Of a DNA stretch of 11,304 nt, positions 1 to 7,103 are shown piece after piece. The DNA comes from an uncultured Bacteroidota bacterium (GTDB taxonomy: Bacteria > Bacteroidota > Bacteroidia > Chitinophagales > Chitinophagaceae), in contig CAIYVS010000253.1 in assembly GCA_903929655.1 (NCBI GenBank), positions 1-11,304 on the forward strand, written 5' to 3'. Position 1 is the stretch's first letter. The number at the start of each line of letters is the position of its first letter. The notes under the pieces are model-generated. The model was given only the letters and a program-made list of their open reading frames with translations, searched no databases and was not told the origin of the DNA. Position numbers and translations under genes: made by a program.

Positions 1-288
1 CGTACTCTGGGTATCGTTTTTATATACTACATGCAGTATCAAATTTTTGTAGGCGGGATCGTTTTGGTGTCCGTGTTTCAGCCAATCGCTGCTGTTGATA
101 TGCAGTTCTATATTGCCTGCCAATGTGGTATTCCCAACTTTTATTTTAGCCTCCAGAAAATCGGGGCCGGCATCCCTGTTAAGTTTTCCGGGAAAGATAA
201 CGTTCACTTTTTCGCCCTGAACAGTTTGCAGTTCACCGGGTTTATAAAGACTGTATTGCCAGATAAATTGTAGTAGTGCTTCGTTCAT
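1..288 (-). CDS. DUF2851 family protein, N-terminal part (gene runs off the left edge)
   Basis: An open frame reads leftward from an ATG at 288-286 through 96 codons to base 1 without a stop, so only the N-terminal part is present. The protein begins MNEALLQFIWQYSLYKPGEL. It carries the blocks I associate with Bacteroidota DUF2851 proteins: an early QFIWQ segment (residues 7-11), N-R-D-A-G-P-D-F (37-44), G-N-I-E-L-H (58-63) followed by S-S-D-W (66-69), and a hydrophobic ILHVVY strand (84-89). No signal peptide is visible, so it is probably cytoplasmic. The family's function is unknown to me. The gene starts 15 bp after the pyrF stop on the same strand and is probably co-transcribed with it. 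The 15 bases before the ATG contain no Shine-Dalgarno motif, which is normal for this phylum. The family call rests on recognised motifs, not on a search. Confidence 0.85.
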   Translation of the reverse strand, partial: MNEALLQFIWQYSLYKPGELQTVQGEKVNVIFPGKLNRDAGPDFLEAKIKVGNTTLAGNIELHINSSDWLKHGHQNDPAYKNLILHVVYKNDTQST

Positions 289-303
289 GGTGAAATGATT
301 GGT

Positions 304-1104
304 CTATAAGTAAACAGCCATTTGTCCCTGGTAGTCCTTTGCTGCAACAGCAGCCTTTTCTGCAAAGTCCCGGCCACTACTTGCATAAATAATACCTCTT
401 GAAACGTTTATTAAAACGCCTCCGTCTTTATTCATAGCGTTCTCACACACAGTAGCCACATCCCCGCCCTGGGCGCCCACACCGGGGATCAGAAAAAAAT
501 GCTCGGGCAATAAAGAACGCACATGCTGCAATTGCTCTTTCCTGGTGGCACCAATAACAAACATCAGGTTCTCAGGGCTTCCCCAGCCTGATACTGTTCG
601 TAGCACTTTTTCATAAAGCAGTTCGTCTCCGCATGCCTGCAACTGAAAATCTTTACTGCCGTTATTGGATGTAAGCCCCAAAACAATGGTCCAGTTATCT
701 TTAAATTGTAAAAATGGTTTCACACTATCTTCGCCCATATAGGGCGCCACTGTGATGCTGTGGAAGGGGTAGGTTTTAAAAAAGGTTTTTGCGTATTGCT
801 CAGAGGTGTTACCTATGTCGCCCCTTTTTGCATCAGCAATTGTAAAAATATCCTGCGGAATATATTCCAGGGTTTTTTGCATGATCTCCCAGCCTTTCAG
901 GCCCTGTGCCTCATAAAATGCAGTATTGATCTTATATGCTATTGTGTACTCTTTTGTTGCATCAATGATCATTTTATTAAATGTAAGTACCGGTTCCTCT
1001 CCGTCTAAAAGGTGTTTGGGTATTTTTTCTATATCTGTATCTAAGCCCACACATAGCAGGGACTTTTTTTTATGAATGCTAGTTATGAGTTGCGCTCTGT
1101 TCAT
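304..1104 (-). CDS. pyrF: Orotidine-5'-phosphate decarboxylase (long PyrF type)
   Basis: This 266-residue cytoplasmic enzyme decarboxylates OMP to UMP, the last step of de novo pyrimidine synthesis. Visible TIM-barrel motifs, in order, are LCVGLDTD (17-24, first strand with substrate Asp), AYKIN (56-60, with K58), the catalytic block DAKRGDIGNT (91-100, catalytic K93 and the Asp pair D91/D96), PYMGEDSV (121-128), PGVGAQGGD (207-215) and NVSRGIIYAS (233-242), the last two forming the phosphate-binding end. The length and the DAKRGDIGNT form fit the longer PyrF subgroup of about 270 residues rather than the 230-residue E. coli form. The ATG at 1104-1102 gives a complete N-terminus; the stop is TAG at 306-304. 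The gene probably heads a short operon with the DUF2851 gene. A -7-like element lies about 25 bp upstream. Confidence 0.96.
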   Translation of the reverse strand: MNRAQLITSIHKKKSLLCVGLDTDIEKIPKHLLDGEEPVLTFNKMIIDATKEYTIAYKINTAFYEAQGLKGWEIMQKTLEYIPQDIFTIADAKRGDIGNTSEQYAKTFFKTYPFHSITVAPYMGEDSVKPFLQFKDNWTIVLGLTSNNGSKDFQLQACGDELLYEKVLRTVSGWGSPENLMFVIGATRKEQLQHVRSLLPEHFFLIPGVGAQGGDVATVCENAMNKDGGVLINVSRGIIYASSGRDFAEKAAVAAKDYQGQMAVYL

Positions 1105-1126
1105 TTCCCGAAAATATGATGAGCTT

Positions 1127-1134
1127 CAAAATTA
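1127..1134 (-). promoter_or_regulatory. Candidate Bacteroidota -7 element for pyrF
   Basis: On the minus strand this reads TAATTTTG, a full match to the Bacteroidota -7 consensus TAnnTTTG. It ends about 22 bp before the pyrF ATG, which would give a leader of roughly 15-20 nt. About 20 bp further upstream the expected TTTG of the -33 element is not present (TGAC instead), so only half of the promoter signature is seen. An 8-base degenerate motif occurs often by chance in AT-rich DNA. Confidence 0.4.
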
Positions 1135-1359
1135 GAAAGGAGAAAATAAAAATGTCATTTTATTTATTCTCTTTGCCAGGGAATCTAACGCATTTGCATA
1201 AATAAAATACATCCATTTAACAAAAGTACCAGGAAGTCTTTTATCGCGGCATGCAACACGTATTAAAAAAAACAATTTCGTGAAAAATTTAGTTTTTTGT
1301 TAAAAAATCAATAAATTGCCATAGCTATACTATTCAGATAATTATTTTAAAATTTGTGT

Positions 1360-4300
1360 ATGAAAATTAGATTCTACTTTATTCTTATTTTATCCTCGTT
1401 AATTTGCTCTAACAGAGTTTCGGCTCAAACCTATTGCTTTCCGAGCACTACCGCTAATTGCACTGCACAGGATGATATAAATACTTTTACGTTAATAGGA
1501 GCAAACAGTACTGCTTTTCTTGACACAAACACGCATTGCTCCAGCGGCGGATATGATAACCGGACTGGAGAAACCCCTGTAGACCTTATTCCGGGTAATA
1601 CTTACAGCGGTTACATTAATTCAGATTTTTTTACCAACGAATATGTACATATCTGGATAGATTTTAACGATGACAGTACTTTTTCTTCATCAGAATCAGT
1701 AGGCACAATAAGTAATGTCGGCACAAGCCTTAGCTCCTACTCCATTAGCATACCTACAGGGGTTAACGGCGGTAGTCACCGTATGCGTGTGAGGATGGTA
1801 TATGCTACCACTGCTTCATCTATAGACCCTTGCAGCAATTATTATTATGGTGAGACTCATGATTATACGGTTATTGTAGGCGCAGCGGCGCCCACGATTA
1901 CAGGTAATACTGTTTACTGTTCCGGGAATTCCCTTACCCTCACTGCCAGTACAACAGCCCCCAACCCGGTTTATAACTGGACAGGTCCCAACTCATTCTC
2001 TGGTACCGGCGCTACTATTATAATTCCAAATTTAAGCAGCCTTAATGCAGGTACTTATAGCTGCACTGTTACTGCACTTGGTACAACTTCAACCCCAACA
2101 ACAGTTGGTGTAGTGGTAAATCAGTCTCCTTCTACTCCTATCGTGAATAATAGCGGCCCTTTATGTGCTGGTGATTCCTTACATCTTTATGATACCGTTA
2201 ATAATACTGCAGGCTTAACATACAGCTGGACTGGCCCTGCTGGTTTTACTTCTACGCTTCAAAATCCTTCTATCCCTAATTCCGGCACTGCTAATGCCGG
2301 TATTTATACCTTGGTAGTAACACAAAACGGTTGCCCATCATCGGGCGGCACAACTGTGGCTGCTATCAATATTCCACCTGCAATTGTTTTAAATCCTTTC
2401 AATGCGGCTATTTGCCCCAGCGGAACTACGGGTTTTGCAATAGTTGCAACGGGATCTACCGGCTACCAATGGCAGGTAAATACCGGCTCGGGGTTTAATA
2501 ATATCACTAACAATACCGTATACTCAGGCGCTACTACTAACCATCTTGTTCTTACCGGCGCTACTAACGCTATGGCAGGGTATCTATATCGTTGCATTGT
2601 TTCCAGCGCATGCGGTGTAAACGCTACCAGCACTGCAGCAAGCCTAAATATCTATTCAGCAGCTTCTATCTCTTCTCAGCCATCCAATGATACGGTTTGC
2701 GAAGGGTCAACTTCATTTTTAACTTTCGGCGCCAGTGGCTCTGCACTGCAATACCAGTGGCAGGTAAATTACGGGGCAGGTTTCGTTAACTTAACTGTTG
2801 GCGGCGGCATTGCTGGTGTTTATGCTGATACGCTTGTTATTACATATGTGCCCCTTACTATGAACGGAGCCCAGATCAGGTGCCAGGTTACGGCAGGCGG
2901 TTGCAGCCCTGTTCTGCAAACAACTCCAATAACAATGGTAGTGCGCGCTTTACCGGTTGTGGTAACTCAACCTGTAACAAATACAACTTGTGCAGGCGGC
3001 AATGCCAGCTATTCTGTTGTTGGCACCGGCTACCAGGTAAATTACCAGTGGCAGGTAAATTCCGGTTCAGGATATACTAATATTACTAACAGTACACTAT
3101 ACAGTGGCGCTACCTCTACAACTCTTAATATTACAGGGGCAACTGCAGCAATGAATAACTATAATTACAGATGTGTATTGACGGGTTTCTGTGCGGTAGC
3201 TTATACCAATGCTACCCCGCTTTTTATTACTGCTGCTCCTAACGCTACTATTACACCTACTGGTTCTACCACATTCTGTCCTACAGATAGTTTGCTGATA
3301 GTTGCTGGCCAAAACACTATTTATTCTTACCAATGGCAATTAAATGGCTCTAATATTTCAGGAGCGGTAAACCCAAGTTATACCGCGCATACCGGAGGCA
3401 CCTATAGTGTAGTCATTTCTTATGGTAATAACTGTTCTGTAACATCATCTAACGTTGTTGTTACAATATTGACAGCCCCGGCATCTACTATCACAGCTGC
3501 TGGTCCTTTAACATTCTGCCAGGGAGGCTCTGTAACTCTGAACGGCAACACAGGTTCCGGTCTATCTTATATATGGTATCAAAACGGGATACAGATCAAT
3601 GGTGCAATATCTTCATCGTTTACTGCAACAAGTTCCGGATCTTATACATTGAATACTTACAATGGATATTGCCATACAAATTCCAACGCGACATTTGTCG
3701 TAGTTAACCCGGTTCCTGCCGCAGCCATCAGTTATACCGGAACAGGCTATTTCTGTACCGGCAGTAGTATATTGCTACCAGCTAATACAGCTTCAAATAC
3801 AAATTACCAATGGCTTTCTTCGGGCGGCCCTATCAATGGCGCTACCAATCCTACATTTAATACATCTACAGCAGGTACCTACAGGGTTGTCGAAACCACA
3901 ACATCTGGCTGTATAGATACTTCTGCATCTGTTACGCTTACAGCTGCACCGGTTCCACCTACTACTGTTACCGTTTCCGGTTCTACAACAATATGTGCAG
4001 GAAATTCTGTAACACTCACAGGGCCAAGCGCCGCCGGTTTAACTTATCAATGGTTTGAGAATGGTAACCCAGTCACAAATGGCGCAAGTTCATCATTAAC
4101 AGCTACTACAACCGGCAGCTACATACTACGTGTTACTAATATGAACGGACAGGGTTGTACAGCATCTTCCGGCATTACAAATGTTACTGTTAACAACAAT
4201 ACTTTACCTCCGGCTTCTATTACATACACGGGCAACCCCATAATTTGTTATGGCTCAACACTGACGCTGAATGCAAATACAGGCACTGGTTATAGTTATG

Positions 4301-4899
4301 TATGGGAAGTAGACAGTACCGTTATAAATGGTGCAATTTCTTCGTCTTATATCGCCCATAATTCGGGTCATTACGAAGTTACCATCACTGACCAAAATGG
4401 TTGCACAGGGATGTCTTCTATAATAAGTGTTGCCATAGACACGCCGCTCAATCCAACTGTTACTATTACTAATGGTATTGCACGTACCGGTAACGGCTAC
4501 AGTACTTACCAGTGGTATAAAAACATGGTACCTATTGGTGGCGCAACCAGTTATTCTTATACTACAAATAACATAGCCGGATCTTACACTGTAGAAGTTA
4601 CTGACCCTGCTGGCTGTAAAAAAATGTCAAACCCTGTAGTTGTAGTTGGCATCAGCACTATCAATGTCTATAACAATGACATCAGTATCTACCCCAACCC
4701 CGCAAGCTCAATTATCTACATACAGGCTGCAATAAATGTAAATGTTACCATTTACAGCATGCAGGGCAAAATGATTCTGCATAAGGATAATGCTAAGGAC
4801 ATGAACATCTCAGAGTTGGCAAATGGTATCTACATGGTACAGGTATTTGACGAAAACAATAACTTATTGAAGGTTGAACGATTTGTGAAAAACAATTAG
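1360..4899 (+). CDS. Large secreted adhesin-like protein: GEVED domain, Ig-like repeats, T9SS sorting domain
   Basis: The gene encodes a 1179-residue extracellular or cell-surface protein. The best start is the ATG at 1360; a TTG two codons upstream is in frame but would only add Met-Cys. Residues 1-22 form a signal peptide (basic start, hydrophobic FILILSSLIC core, cleavage at VSA|Q). Residues about 25-174 are a GEVED domain, shown by YVHIWIDFNDD (95-105) and a closing G-E-T-H-D-Y (164-169) in place of the usual GEVEDY. Residues about 178-1097 hold eleven Ig-like units, most with an early Cys, a central Y-x-W and a late G-x-Y. Residues 1108-1179 form a T9SS type A C-terminal domain, with IYPNP at its start and ELANGIYMVQV near the end. 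By family knowledge this directs export across the outer membrane and cleavage or anchoring. The ligand is unknown and there is no catalytic domain, so adhesion or matrix function is inference. It is monocistronic: a divergent spacer lies before it and a terminator after it. Confidence 0.9.
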   Translation: MKIRFYFILILSSLICSNRVSAQTYCFPSTTANCTAQDDINTFTLIGANSTAFLDTNTHCSSGGYDNRTGETPVDLIPGNTYSGYINSDFFTNEYVHIWIDFNDDSTFSSSESVGTISNVGTSLSSYSISIPTGVNGGSHRMRVRMVYATTASSIDPCSNYYYGETHDYTVIVGAAAPTITGNTVYCSGNSLTLTASTTAPNPVYNWTGPNSFSGTGATIIIPNLSSLNAGTYSCTVTALGTTSTPTTVGVVVNQSPSTPIVNNSGPLCAGDSLHLYDTVNNTAGLTYSWTGPAGFTSTLQNPSIPNSGTANAGIYTLVVTQNGCPSSGGTTVAAINIPPAIVLNPFNAAICPSGTTGFAIVATGSTGYQWQVNTGSGFNNITNNTVYSGATTNHLVLTGATNAMAGYLYRCIVSSACGVNATSTAASLNIYSAASISSQPSNDTVCEGSTSFLTFGASGSALQYQWQVNYGAGFVNLTVGGGIAGVYADTLVITYVPLTMNGAQIRCQVTAGGCSPVLQTTPITMVVRALPVVVTQPVTNTTCAGGNASYSVVGTGYQVNYQWQVNSGSGYTNITNSTLYSGATSTTLNITGATAAMNNYNYRCVLTGFCAVAYTNATPLFITAAPNATITPTGSTTFCPTDSLLIVAGQNTIYSYQWQLNGSNISGAVNPSYTAHTGGTYSVVISYGNNCSVTSSNVVVTILTAPASTITAAGPLTFCQGGSVTLNGNTGSGLSYIWYQNGIQINGAISSSFTATSSGSYTLNTYNGYCHTNSNATFVVVNPVPAAAISYTGTGYFCTGSSILLPANTASNTNYQWLSSGGPINGATNPTFNTSTAGTYRVVETTTSGCIDTSASVTLTAAPVPPTTVTVSGSTTICAGNSVTLTGPSAAGLTYQWFENGNPVTNGASSSLTATTTGSYILRVTNMNGQGCTASSGITNVTVNNNTLPPASITYTGNPIICYGSTLTLNANTGTGYSYVWEVDSTVINGAISSSYIAHNSGHYEVTITDQNGCTGMSSIISVAIDTPLNPTVTITNGIARTGNGYSTYQWYKNMVPIGGATSYSYTTNNIAGSYTVEVTDPAGCKKMSNPVVVVGISTINVYNNDISIYPNPASSIIYIQAAINVNVTIYSMQGKMILHKDNAKDMNISELANGIYMVQVFDENNNLLKVERFVKNN
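1891..4650 (+). repeat. Array of eleven Ig-like protein repeats
   Basis: Tandem Ig-like units begin at about 1891, 2137, 2374, 2659, 2953, 3238, 3478, 3715, 3955, 4207 and 4444. They fall into three kinds. Units 1-2 (about 80 residues) carry a W-T-G-P motif. Units 3-5 (about 95 residues) carry YQWQVN and a late Y/I-x-C. Units 6-11 (about 70-84 residues) carry YxW followed by a short NG-x-x-I-x-G-A turn, except that unit 8 has SSGG before that turn. Units 3 and 5 are the closest pair, sharing YQWQVN-x-GSG, NIT and a following YSGAT. Unit 11 is degenerate and lacks the early Cys. The repeats are clear in protein but diverged in DNA, so the duplications are mostly old. Confidence 0.85.
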
Positions 4900-4910
4900 T
4901 AATATCTGGT

Positions 4911-4955
4911 TTAAAAATAAGAAAGGGTGGCTCTGCTGCCCTTTCTTATTTTTAA
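4911..4955 (+). terminator. Rho-independent terminator after the T9SS protein gene
   Basis: A perfect 17-bp inverted repeat (left arm 4911-4927, right arm 4939-4955) has an 11-nt loop. The inner stem is GAAAGGG pairing with CCCTTTC, and the outer part is an A-tract pairing with a T-tract that also serves as the U-rich tail. It starts 11 bp after the TAG of the large secreted protein. No convergent gene uses the other strand, although the symmetric A/T flanks would allow termination both ways. Confidence 0.85.
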
Positions 4956-5031
4956 TAAATGTATATTTCAGTCCACAACATTCACTTAGCCCGGATAGAT
5001 GACCAAGGTTAGGCATTTAATAAATTTAATA

Positions 5032-5045
5032 GTGTAATTTTACAC
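5032..5045. promoter_or_regulatory. Palindrome before the Crp/Fnr gene, possible autoregulatory operator over a -7-like box
   Basis: GTGTAA-TT-TTACAC is an inverted repeat with 6-bp arms and a 2-bp centre, ending 15 bp before the TTG start of the regulator. Within it, TAATTTTA (5035-5042) resembles the TAnnTTTG -7 consensus with one mismatch, so a protein bound here would cover the promoter. The half-sites recall TGTGA/TCACA, but the 2-bp spacer differs from the 6 bp of a Crp site, so the same protein need not bind. Function is inference. Confidence 0.3.
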
Positions 5046-5060
5046 ATCAATATTTAACAC

Positions 5061-5771
5061 TTGATCGAACTTCCGGAACATAAAGAATGTGGATTTTGCA
5101 AGGCCCGTCTGAAATCTGTTTTCGCAGACTTAAACCCTGATGAAATTGAAATATTAAACAGTGCCAAAACCTGCAGTCTATATAAAAAAGGCCAGGTTGT
5201 ATTTCAGGAAAGGTCTTATCCGCATGGTCTTTTTTGCGTAAACGAAGGGAAAATAAAATTGATACGTACCGGCTCCGATGGCAAAGATCAGATCGTTCAC
5301 CTGGCAAAAAGCGGAGATGTTATGGGTTACAGGGCCGTGTTGAGCGGCGATAAATACTCCTGCTCTGCTGTTATTATTGAAGATTCAGCCTTGTGTTTTA
5401 TACCTAAGAGCGTATTTATCCAAATGGTAGAAAAAAGCCCGAAACTGGCTTTACAAATAATCTATTTACTGTCAAGTGAGCTGAGAGATGCCGAACGAAA
5501 TATTACCAGCTTTGCACAAAAACCTGTTAAAGAACGACTGGCGCAAAGCCTTTTGTTGCTAAAGGAGACCTACGGTTTTGAAAGTTACCATAAAACGATC
5601 AATATCAGCATTACCCGCGAAGAAATAGCCAGCATTGCCGGCAGCACAAGAGAAACTGTGGCTCGTACCCTTTCCGAATTGAACGAAGAAAAAGTAATTG
5701 AGCTTACAGGAAAAAAAATACGGATCCTTCAATACAAGAAACTCCTGGACATAGCCAATATCTCCGATTAA
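5061..5771 (+). CDS. Crp/Fnr-family transcriptional regulator
   Basis: This is a 236-residue cytoplasmic DNA-binding protein. The start is TTG at 5061: an in-frame stop lies at 5055, and no ATG occurs before the conserved N-terminus would be lost. The N-terminus has a CxxC (C10, C13) followed by R-L-K-S-V-F, as in many Bacteroidota members of the family. A cyclic-nucleotide-type beta-roll spans about 25-120 (YKKGQVVF, GLFCVNEGKIK, then GDVMGY). A dimer helix follows (125-165), then a winged helix (about 180-224) whose HTH runs ITREEIASIAGSTRETVARTL. R197, E198 and R202 align with CRP R180, E181 and R185, which read TGTGA. Where CRP has the cAMP-phosphate residues R82-S83, this protein has C101-S102, so cAMP binding is doubtful. 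It lies 152 bp upstream of hmgA, whose spacer carries a TGTGA palindrome, so control of tyrosine breakdown is a reasonable inference. No exact subfamily can be named. Confidence 0.93.
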   Translation: MIELPEHKECGFCKARLKSVFADLNPDEIEILNSAKTCSLYKKGQVVFQERSYPHGLFCVNEGKIKLIRTGSDGKDQIVHLAKSGDVMGYRAVLSGDKYSCSAVIIEDSALCFIPKSVFIQMVEKSPKLALQIIYLLSSELRDAERNITSFAQKPVKERLAQSLLLLKETYGFESYHKTINISITREEIASIAGSTRETVARTLSELNEEKVIELTGKKIRILQYKKLLDIANISD

Positions 5772-5842
5772 TTCCTCCCCCATTTTAGCAATAACCCATT
5801 CAATACTTAGCCTTTCTGTAACTGACTACAATCATCTTAGGG

Positions 5843-5858
5843 TGTGATACTCCTCACA
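5843..5858. promoter_or_regulatory. Perfect Crp-type binding site upstream of hmgA-hppD
   Basis: TGTGATACTCCTCACA matches the CRP-type consensus TGTGA-N6-TCACA in all ten specified positions. It lies in the 152-bp spacer between the Crp/Fnr regulator and hmgA, centred at 5850.5, which is 73 bp before the hmgA ATG. The adjacent regulator has the residues expected to read this half-site. If transcription starts near 5891, the site is centred near -41, the usual place for a class II activator. Confidence 0.6.
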
Positions 5859-5879
5859 TTTCAACTTTTTGCTTATAGG

Positions 5880-5887
5880 TAATATTG
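5880..5887 (+). promoter_or_regulatory. Candidate -7 element of the hmgA-hppD promoter
   Basis: TAATATTG matches TAnnTTTG with one mismatch. It would place the start of transcription near 5891 and leave a leader of about 33 nt before the hmgA ATG. No TTTG is seen at the -33 spacing; that place is beside the Crp-type palindrome, which would suit a promoter needing an activator. The evidence is the motif and its spacing only. Confidence 0.35.
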
Positions 5888-5923
5888 CTAAAGAAATTAT
5901 TTCCGGGCTAAAAATCAATATAC

Positions 5924-7078
5924 ATGCCTTTTTATCATACACTCGGAACCATCCCAGACAAAAGACATATCATCTTCCGGCAAGCCAACGGAGCCTTATA
6001 CCAGGAGGAACTGGTTGGCACACAGGGCTTCAGTGGCCTGTCATCATTAGTGTACCATTTATATCCTCCCACAAAAGTGAAACAGAAGGGAGAACCCTAT
6101 TCTATAAAACCCAAAATAGCTATAGAAAATGGATTGAATGCGATGAGCTTTACAGGCTTTGATGTAAAACCAGAAGAAGACTATATAAACAGCCGCAAAA
6201 CACTGTTTGTAAACAACGCCATGCATATTGGCTTGGCTGCACCATCTAAATCAAGCGGATATTTTTTTAAAAATGCAGATGCTGATGAACTGATATTTGT
6301 GCATAAAGGGAGTGGTGTATTGCTGACGATGTATGGCTCTTTAAAATTTCAATATGGAGATTATATATTAATTTCACGAGGAACCGTATATGAGATAAAT
6401 TTTGACACTGCAGAAAATAAACTGCTTTACATAGAGTCCTTCGATCCCATTTTTACACCAAGAAGATACAGGAATGATTTCGGACAATTATTGGAGCATT
6501 CCCCTTTTTGCGAAAGAGATATCAAGCGCCCGCAGAACCTGGAAACCATTGACCAGAAAGGAGAATTTGACATTTTCATTAAAAAGAAAGGAGTGATCTT
6601 TCCCTATACATATACCAATCACCCTTTTGATGTGGTAGGTTGGGATGGATATCATTATCCTTATACTTTCTCCATCTTTAATTTTGAACCTTTGACGGGG
6701 CGCATACACATGCCACCCCCAATACACCAGAATTTCGAGAGCAGGGCATTTGTGGTTTGCTCTTTCGTTCCCCGTCTCTACGATTATCATCCGCTTGCTA
6801 TCCCTGCTCCATATCATCACAGCAATATTGATTCTGACGAGATACTATATTATGTAGACGGTGATTTTATGAGCCGCAACAATATACAAAAGGGGCAACT
6901 TACACTGCACCCGGGCGGCATACCACATGGACCTCATCCCGGCGCTATTGAAAGAAGCATCGGTAAAAAAGAAACACAGGAGCTTGCGGTTATGATAGAC
7001 CCGTTTAATCCTGTTATGATTACTGAAGAAGCTTTAAAAATAGAAGTAAAGGATTATTATAAATCATGGCTTGACTAA
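5924..7078 (+). CDS. hmgA: Homogentisate 1,2-dioxygenase
   Basis: This 384-residue Fe(II) cupin-type enzyme opens the ring of homogentisate with O2 to give maleylacetoacetate, the third step of tyrosine breakdown. The C-terminal half holds the recognised core: NHPFDVVGWDGYHYPYTFSI (232-251), a PPPIHQNFE block (264-272) and the metal site. The metal site has a His in YHHSN (H298 or H299), Glu in DSDEILYY (E306) and His in IPHGPHPG (H335), corresponding to H335, E341 and H371 of the human enzyme. It is shorter than the 445-residue human protein, as in many bacterial forms. The ATG at 5924 starts the conserved N-terminus; an overlapping frame from 5869 is a shadow. No signal peptide is seen, so it is cytoplasmic. 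hppD, which makes its substrate, follows 25 bp later. No maleylacetoacetate isomerase or fumarylacetoacetase gene is in the window. Confidence 0.95.
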   Translation: MPFYHTLGTIPDKRHIIFRQANGALYQEELVGTQGFSGLSSLVYHLYPPTKVKQKGEPYSIKPKIAIENGLNAMSFTGFDVKPEEDYINSRKTLFVNNAMHIGLAAPSKSSGYFFKNADADELIFVHKGSGVLLTMYGSLKFQYGDYILISRGTVYEINFDTAENKLLYIESFDPIFTPRRYRNDFGQLLEHSPFCERDIKRPQNLETIDQKGEFDIFIKKKGVIFPYTYTNHPFDVVGWDGYHYPYTFSIFNFEPLTGRIHMPPPIHQNFESRAFVVCSFVPRLYDYHPLAIPAPYHHSNIDSDEILYYVDGDFMSRNNIQKGQLTLHPGGIPHGPHPGAIERSIGKKETQELAVMIDPFNPVMITEEALKIEVKDYYKSWLD

Positions 7079-7103
7079 ACCATAATAAATTAAAAATAAG
7101 GTT

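Noticed and set aside
31..273. Plus-strand 80-codon ORF at the left edge
   Set aside because: It is antisense to the DUF2851 reading frame, which has recognisable family motifs.
1354..1359. TTG start two codons upstream of the large secreted protein
   Set aside because: The ATG at 1360 gives a normal signal peptide with basic residues at positions 2 and 4; the TTG would put Met-Cys in front for no reason.
1396..1407. Cys16 in the signal peptide of the large protein as a lipoprotein site
   Set aside because: The preceding S-L-I does not fit a lipobox, and a clear signal peptidase I site (VSA|Q) follows.
1891..4650. CRISPR-like or satellite DNA repeats
   Set aside because: The repetition is at protein level, in one open frame, with diverged DNA and units of 70-97 codons.
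5046..5065. ATCAA-N10-TTGAT as an FNR box at the regulator start
   Set aside because: An FNR site is TTGAT-N4-ATCAA; here the half-sites are in the opposite order, with the wrong spacing, and one is coding sequence.
5772..5842. Terminator directly after the Crp/Fnr gene
   Set aside because: No stable hairpin with a T-tract could be found, so the regulator transcript may run into hmgA.
5869..6162. Plus-strand ORF of 97 codons overlapping the hmgA start
   Set aside because: It runs out of frame through the conserved N-terminus of hmgA and has no recognisable motif; it is a shadow.
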